Part shown: one piece after another, positions 60,520-64,000 of the stretch
Numbering within the stretch: the stretch's first letter is position 1
Layout: each line of letters opens with the position of its first letter
From: an uncultured Maribacter sp.
Lineage (GTDB): Bacteria; Bacteroidota; Bacteroidia; Flavobacteriales; Flavobacteriaceae
Assembly (NCBI RefSeq): GCF_947496775.1
Contig: NZ_CANMDU010000002.1
Coordinates: 186,001 to 250,000, forward strand
Length of the DNA stretch: 64,000 nucleotides
Direction of reading: 5' to 3'
Made by a program: the position numbers and the translations under genes
The notes under the pieces: generated by a model
Database searches by the model: none
What the model was told of the DNA's origin: nothing
What the model saw: only the letters and a program-made list of their open reading frames with translations

Positions 60520-61620
60520 ATGAAAAAAATTTTATTTCTTTTTGCAGTAATGACTGCATCAGTAACATTGGCTCAGGATTTGCCGGCTAATCCAGAACCA
60601 GGAAAATGTTATGTTCGTTGTACTACACCGGATGTATATGTGAATGAAACAGTTACTTTAACTGTAAAGCCAGCTTATAAAGTTTTAAAAACGGTTCCAG
60701 CAACTTTTAAAACAGTAACAGAAAGAGTAGAAGTAAAGGCTGCTGGAAAAAAATTAACTGTTGTTCCAGAAAAATGGGGAACAGAAACTGTTTCTTATGT
60801 TTCTAAAGAAGGAGGTAACACATTAAGAATTACTCCAGCTAGTTTTAGACCATCTTCAGAAACTATTGAAATTAAGCCAGCATATGCGCAATGGGAATTA
60901 GGAGCTTCTGCGCCTGACTGTGCTTCTGGTAATCCAGATGATTGTAGATACTGGTGTTATAAAGGTTACCCAGCTGAGTTTACTACTATAGATACACAAG
61001 TATTAGGAGCTGATGCCTCTGTAGCAAAAACACCAATTGGTTCTAAGAATGCTAGCTATACTAAAAGAGTTCTTTTAGAGCCAGCTAAGGTTGTAGAGAC
61101 TGTAATTTCTGCAGAATATAAAACAATTACTAAAACCGTTTTGGATAAAGATGCTTTTACGACTGAAGAAACTGTACCTGCGGTTACTAAAACTATATCT
61201 AAAGAGGTTTTAAAGCAAAAAGGAGGTTTAACTACTTGGAAAGAAGTAGAGTGTTCATTAGTTGAATACCAAGCTTTACCTATTAACTGGAACTTAGGAA
61301 GTGCTACATTAACTTCTGCTGCTAAGAGTATTATAGATAGTAGATTAATGCCTGTTCTTGCAAAGAATCCTGGTGTTAAGTTAGAAATTGCTTCTCATAC
61401 AGATGTTAGAGGTAATTCTAGTTCTAATCAAGATTTATCAGAAAGAAGAGCAAAAGCAGTAGCGGATTACCTTATTACGAAAGGAATTAACTCTAGCTTA
61501 TTAGTAGCTAATGGTTATGGTGAAAATAAAGTAAAAAACAGATGTAGAGAAGGTGTTTCTTGTACAGAAAGAGAGCATGCTGTTAATAGAAGAACTGAAT
61601 TTAGATTGATAAACAACTAA
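60520..61620 (+). CDS. OmpA-family outer-membrane/peptidoglycan protein with repeated beta modules
   Basis: A 366-residue protein: Sec signal (MKKILFLFAVMTASVTLAQ), a repetitive N-terminal region (about 50-245) with modules of the type P-A-x-[FY]-K-[TV] (PAYKVLKTVPATFKTVTERVEVKAAG, PASFRPSSETIEIKPAYAQW, SAEYKTITKTVLDK), a Cys-rich stretch (CASGNPDDCRYWCYKG, about 138-153), and a C-terminal OmpA domain (about 255-366; ASHTDVRGNSSSNQDLSERRAKAVADYL) that binds peptidoglycan. There is no classic eight-strand barrel at the N-terminus. A strong terminator follows. Confidence 0.93.
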   Translation: MKKILFLFAVMTASVTLAQDLPANPEPGKCYVRCTTPDVYVNETVTLTVKPAYKVLKTVPATFKTVTERVEVKAAGKKLTVVPEKWGTETVSYVSKEGGNTLRITPASFRPSSETIEIKPAYAQWELGASAPDCASGNPDDCRYWCYKGYPAEFTTIDTQVLGADASVAKTPIGSKNASYTKRVLLEPAKVVETVISAEYKTITKTVLDKDAFTTEETVPAVTKTISKEVLKQKGGLTTWKEVECSLVEYQALPINWNLGSATLTSAAKSIIDSRLMPVLAKNPGVKLEIASHTDVRGNSSSNQDLSERRAKAVADYLITKGINSSLLVANGYGENKVKNRCREGVSCTEREHAVNRRTEFRLINN

Positions 61621-61643
61621 ATTTAATTACCAACCAAAAAAAA

Positions 61644-61672
61644 GGGGCATCTATTTTAGATGTCCCTTTTTT
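61644..61672 (+). terminator. Terminator of the OmpA-family gene
   Basis: GGGGCATCTA pairs with TAGATGTCCC (9-10 base pairs including one G-T) and ends in six T. The A-run in front means it may also serve the convergent thioredoxin-like gene. Confidence 0.85.
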
Positions 61673-61688
61673 GATTTAGGATATGTTT

Positions 61689-62141
61689 TTACTGATGCTT
61701 TTTTAAAAGCTCAATATGGTATTGCGTTTCTCCCGTCATACTATATCCAGAATATTCATCAAGAGAACTTCCTTTAGAATCTAGTATTTTAAGCAAGGGT
61801 ACAGTGTTCTTTTCATTGTACTTAGATGCTAACTCATAATTATGTTTTAACTGCTCCTTAGTTAATAAATCTTTATTCCTGGGAATGTCTACATAAAGAA
61901 GAATGTAATCTTTAGAAATTTCTGAAAATTCAGTCGTTTCAAATAAATCTTTTTTAAGTTTTTTGCAAGGGGGGCACCAATCACTTCCTGTAAAATATAC
62001 TAAAACATTTTTATGTTCCTTTTTCGCCTTTTTTAGGGCTTTATCATAATTCGTTAACCATTTAACATCATCAGTTCCGTGTAGGTCACCTTGTGCGCTA
62101 AGAAGAACTGGAAATAATAGTAATATCAAAAAACGTTTCAT
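61689..62141 (-). CDS. Exported thioredoxin-like protein
   Basis: A 150-residue protein with a Sec signal (MKRFLILLLFPVLLSAQ) and a thioredoxin fold with the active site TGSDWCPPCKKLKKD (CPPC, about residue 53-56), and the cis-Pro in KNTVPLLKILD. Probably a periplasmic thiol-disulfide oxidoreductase. The ATG at 62141 begins the signal; the frame is open to 62183, just before ybaB. It follows ybaB by 42 bases on the same strand. Confidence 0.9.
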   Translation of the reverse strand: MKRFLILLLFPVLLSAQGDLHGTDDVKWLTNYDKALKKAKKEHKNVLVYFTGSDWCPPCKKLKKDLFETTEFSEISKDYILLYVDIPRNKDLLTKEQLKHNYELASKYNEKNTVPLLKILDSKGSSLDEYSGYSMTGETQYHIELLKKHQ

Positions 62142-62183
62142 AATATATATTTTATATATGCTATACAGCAAATAACTTGCCAT

Positions 62184-62510
62184 TTATTTAAATAACGAAT
62201 CCATTCCCGGAATATTGGGCATACCGTCCTTCGCTACTGCTGCAAGTTCTGTTTCATTTACCTCAGTTGCTTTGTTTATGGCTTTGTTTATTGTTAGTAT
62301 TAGGTAATCTTCTAATTGTTCTTTGTCTCGTAATAAACTATCGTCAATTTTTATTTCTTTAATTTCTCTATTGGCTGTTATTGTAACGTTCAACAATTGG
62401 TCAGCTGAGTTCTCTTGTAAAGTAACTGTATTTAGTCTTACTTTTGTAGCTTCTACTTTAGCTTGGGTTTCTTTGAGTTTTCCCATCATACCCATCATGT
62501 CTCCGAACAT
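62184..62510 (-). CDS. ybaB: YbaB/EbfC-family nucleoid-associated protein
   Basis: A 108-residue DNA-binding protein of the YbaB/EbfC family, which forms tweezer-like dimers on the nucleoid. The N-terminus [23 protein letters not shown] and the following [31 protein letters not shown] are characteristic. Bacteroidota homologues are usually of this length. A perfect -7 element lies 28 bases upstream (62545-62538, minus strand). Confidence 0.93.
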   Translation of the reverse strand: MFGDMMGMMGKLKETQAKVEATKVRLNTVTLQENSADQLLNVTITANREIKEIKIDDSLLRDKEQLEDYLILTINKAINKATEVNETELAAVAKDGMPNIPGMDSLFK

Positions 62511-62537
62511 ATTTTTTATATTTAAAATTTATACTTT

Positions 62538-62545
62538 CAAAATTA
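62538..62545 (-). promoter_or_regulatory. -7 element of ybaB
   Basis: TAATTTTG on the minus strand, perfect match to TAnnTTTG, 28 bases upstream of the ATG at 62510. Confidence 0.45.
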
Positions 62546-62583
62546 CAAAATGTTTAATTTAAATTAAGCTTCTACATGTATAT

Positions 62584-64000
62584 ATGAAAGGCATAGTTTT
62601 TCTAATTAGTATTACTTTTGCATATTCTTGCCAAAATGATAAAAAAGATATGACAAAACCTATTGCTCCAGTTGCAAAGAAAATAGCAAAAGAATTAATA
62701 AAACATGAGGATGTTAGGGTAGATAATTATTACTGGTTAAATGACAGAGAAAATCAAGAAGTAATAGAATACTTAAATAAGGAAAATGAGTTTTATTCTA
62801 AGGTAACGGAACATACAAAGGGGTTTCAGAATGATTTGTTTTTTGAAATGAAATCTAGAATAAAGGAGGATGATTCTTCTGTACCGTATAAGCAAAATGG
62901 TTATTGGTATGTTACTCGCTATGAAACTGGTAAGGAGTATCCAATTTATTCTCGGCATAAAGATACATTAGAAGCACCTGAAGAAATTATGTTCAATGGA
63001 AACGAAATGGCCGAAGGTCATGACTATTTTAAAATTGGAGGAATTTCAATTAGCCCAGATAACAATTTAGCGGTTTTTGGTGTGGATACTGTTTCAAGAA
63101 GACAATATATACTTCAAATTAAAAACTTAAAGACTGGGGAGATTTATTCAGATAGAATAGAAGATACTACAGGTGGAGCAGTATGGGCAAATGATAATAA
63201 GACTATTTATTATACAAAGAAAGATAGTGTAACCTTACGCTCTGATAAAATTTATAAGTACAAATTTGGGGAGTTAGCAGAGAACGATTTACTTATTTTT
63301 CATGAAAAAGATGATACCTTTGGCACTGCAGTATATAAAACTAAGTCTAAAAAATATATTGCAATATTATCCTATAGTACCTTAACTTCTGAAGTTCAAA
63401 TTTTAAATGCCGATAACCCTGATGGGGAATTTTCTATGTTTTCACCACGAGTAAGAGGAGTGGAGTATTCTATTTCGCACTATGAAAATTCTTTTTATGT
63501 TCTTACCAACAAAGATGAAGCAACCAATTTTAAACTAATGAAAGTTAGCGAAGAGGCTACAACTTCTGAAAATTGGAAAGATTTTATACCGCATAGAAAA
63601 AATGTTTTGTTAGAGGATATTGATATTTTTAAAAATTACTATGTTCTCTCTGAAAGGGAAAATGGGTTAAATAAGTTAAAAATAGTTAGATGGGATAATG
63701 CCAGTAGTTATTACTTGCCTTTTGGAAATGAAACCTATACCGCTTATGTAGGTACTAATCCGGATTATGATACTAATATTTTGCGATACGGATATAATTC
63801 AATGACAACACCAAGTTCAGTTATAGATTTTAATATGGACACAAAAGAAAAAACTATAAAAAAAGAACAAGAAGTATTAGGTGGTACTTTTAATAAAGAT
63901 AATTATAAGTCCGAAAGAATTTGGGCAACAGCCAGAGATGGTGTTAAAGTGCCAATGTCTATAGTGTATCATAAAAACACAAATATTAATGAGGAAACTC
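62584..64000 (+). CDS. S9-family peptidase (oligopeptidase B-like), partial
   Basis: The ATG at 62584 opens a frame that is still open at the window's end (472 codons). The start MKGIVFLISITFAYSCQND looks like an export or lipoprotein signal. The region HEDVRVDNYYWLNDRENQEVIEYLNKEN is the N-terminal signature of prolyl oligopeptidase/protease II (PtrB-like) enzymes, and the beta-propeller part continues. The catalytic Ser, Asp and His lie beyond the window, so activity cannot be checked. Exported forms of oligopeptidase B are known from Bacteroidota. Shadow frame on the other strand is rejected. Confidence 0.9.
   Translation, partial: MKGIVFLISITFAYSCQNDKKDMTKPIAPVAKKIAKELIKHEDVRVDNYYWLNDRENQEVIEYLNKENEFYSKVTEHTKGFQNDLFFEMKSRIKEDDSSVPYKQNGYWYVTRYETGKEYPIYSRHKDTLEAPEEIMFNGNEMAEGHDYFKIGGISISPDNNLAVFGVDTVSRRQYILQIKNLKTGEIYSDRIEDTTGGAVWANDNKTIYYTKKDSVTLRSDKIYKYKFGELAENDLLIFHEKDDTFGTAVYKTKSKKYIAILSYSTLTSEVQILNADNPDGEFSMFSPRVRGVEYSISHYENSFYVLTNKDEATNFKLMKVSEEATTSENWKDFIPHRKNVLLEDIDIFKNYYVLSERENGLNKLKIVRWDNASSYYLPFGNETYTAYVGTNPDYDTNILRYGYNSMTTPSSVIDFNMDTKEKTIKKEQEVLGGTFNKDNYKSERIWATARDGVKVPMSIVYHKNTNINEET

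Overview
The window is a gene-dense, AT-rich stretch of a Bacteroidota chromosome, most likely a member of the Flavobacteriaceae. The signs are: promoter elements of the TAnnTTTG type (for example just upstream of the SRP RNA, menD, prfB and fumC); almost no Shine-Dalgarno sequences before genes; many small outer-membrane-type lipoproteins; TPR-containing histidine kinases; a short LeuA; a menaquinone (not ubiquinone) pathway; and a 60-residue membrane protein of a family I know only from flavobacteria. The genus cannot be fixed from the sequence alone. There is no CRISPR array, prophage, insertion sequence, tRNA or rRNA gene. The content is mostly housekeeping with some signalling and surface genes.

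Layout. 0-9.5 kb: glyA, an unknown gene, a lipoprotein-type TPR histidine kinase with a LuxR-type response regulator, a 50-residue exported cysteine peptide just upstream of the kinase, a LytTR regulator with a degenerate receiver, and a minus-strand operon (glutamine cyclotransferase, thioesterase, beta-helix lipoprotein). 9.6-24.5 kb: the 4.5S-like SRP RNA, an SDR enzyme, a thioredoxin-fold lipoprotein without its cysteines, a YbiT-type ABC-F ATPase, a FAS1 protein, pheT, a TlpA-like lipoprotein whose signal peptide is broken by a poly-T tract, leuA-leuB, and an unknown TPR-like gene coupled to an EamA transporter. 24.5-33.5 kb: the minus-strand run panB-lspA-rluA-DUF4252, then sdaA, dnaK, a VOC protein and a hydrolase.

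33.7-46.5 kb is the menaquinone region: a PaaI-type thioesterase (probable MenI), menF, menD, menA, menC and menE. It is interleaved with small conserved proteins, a CvfB-like S1 protein, a SPOR-like membrane protein, a LytTR regulator plus HisKA_2 kinase pair, and a CPBP protease. menB and the methylation step (menG/ubiE) are not in the window. 46.5-64 kb: an acyl-CoA carboxylase beta subunit, an oxidoreductase, ettA, a coiled-coil membrane protein, fumC, a Gly/Tyr-rich and poly-Lys secreted protein, arsC-like, prfB with its programmed +1 frameshift, a zinc metalloprotease, threonine aldolase, an OmpA-family protein, a thioredoxin-like protein, ybaB, and the first 472 codons of an S9 peptidase that runs off the end.

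The most interesting items are: the homopolymer-tract frameshift at 18391-18400; the ABC-F protein that keeps only one composite ATP site; the exported peptide next to a TPR kinase; the receiver that lacks its phospho-acceptor; a small dispersed intergenic repeat at three loci; long perfect palindromes acting as bidirectional terminators; promoters that predict leaderless mRNAs for menD and cvfB; and an RpoN-like element before dnaK. I found no clearly new multi-gene system.
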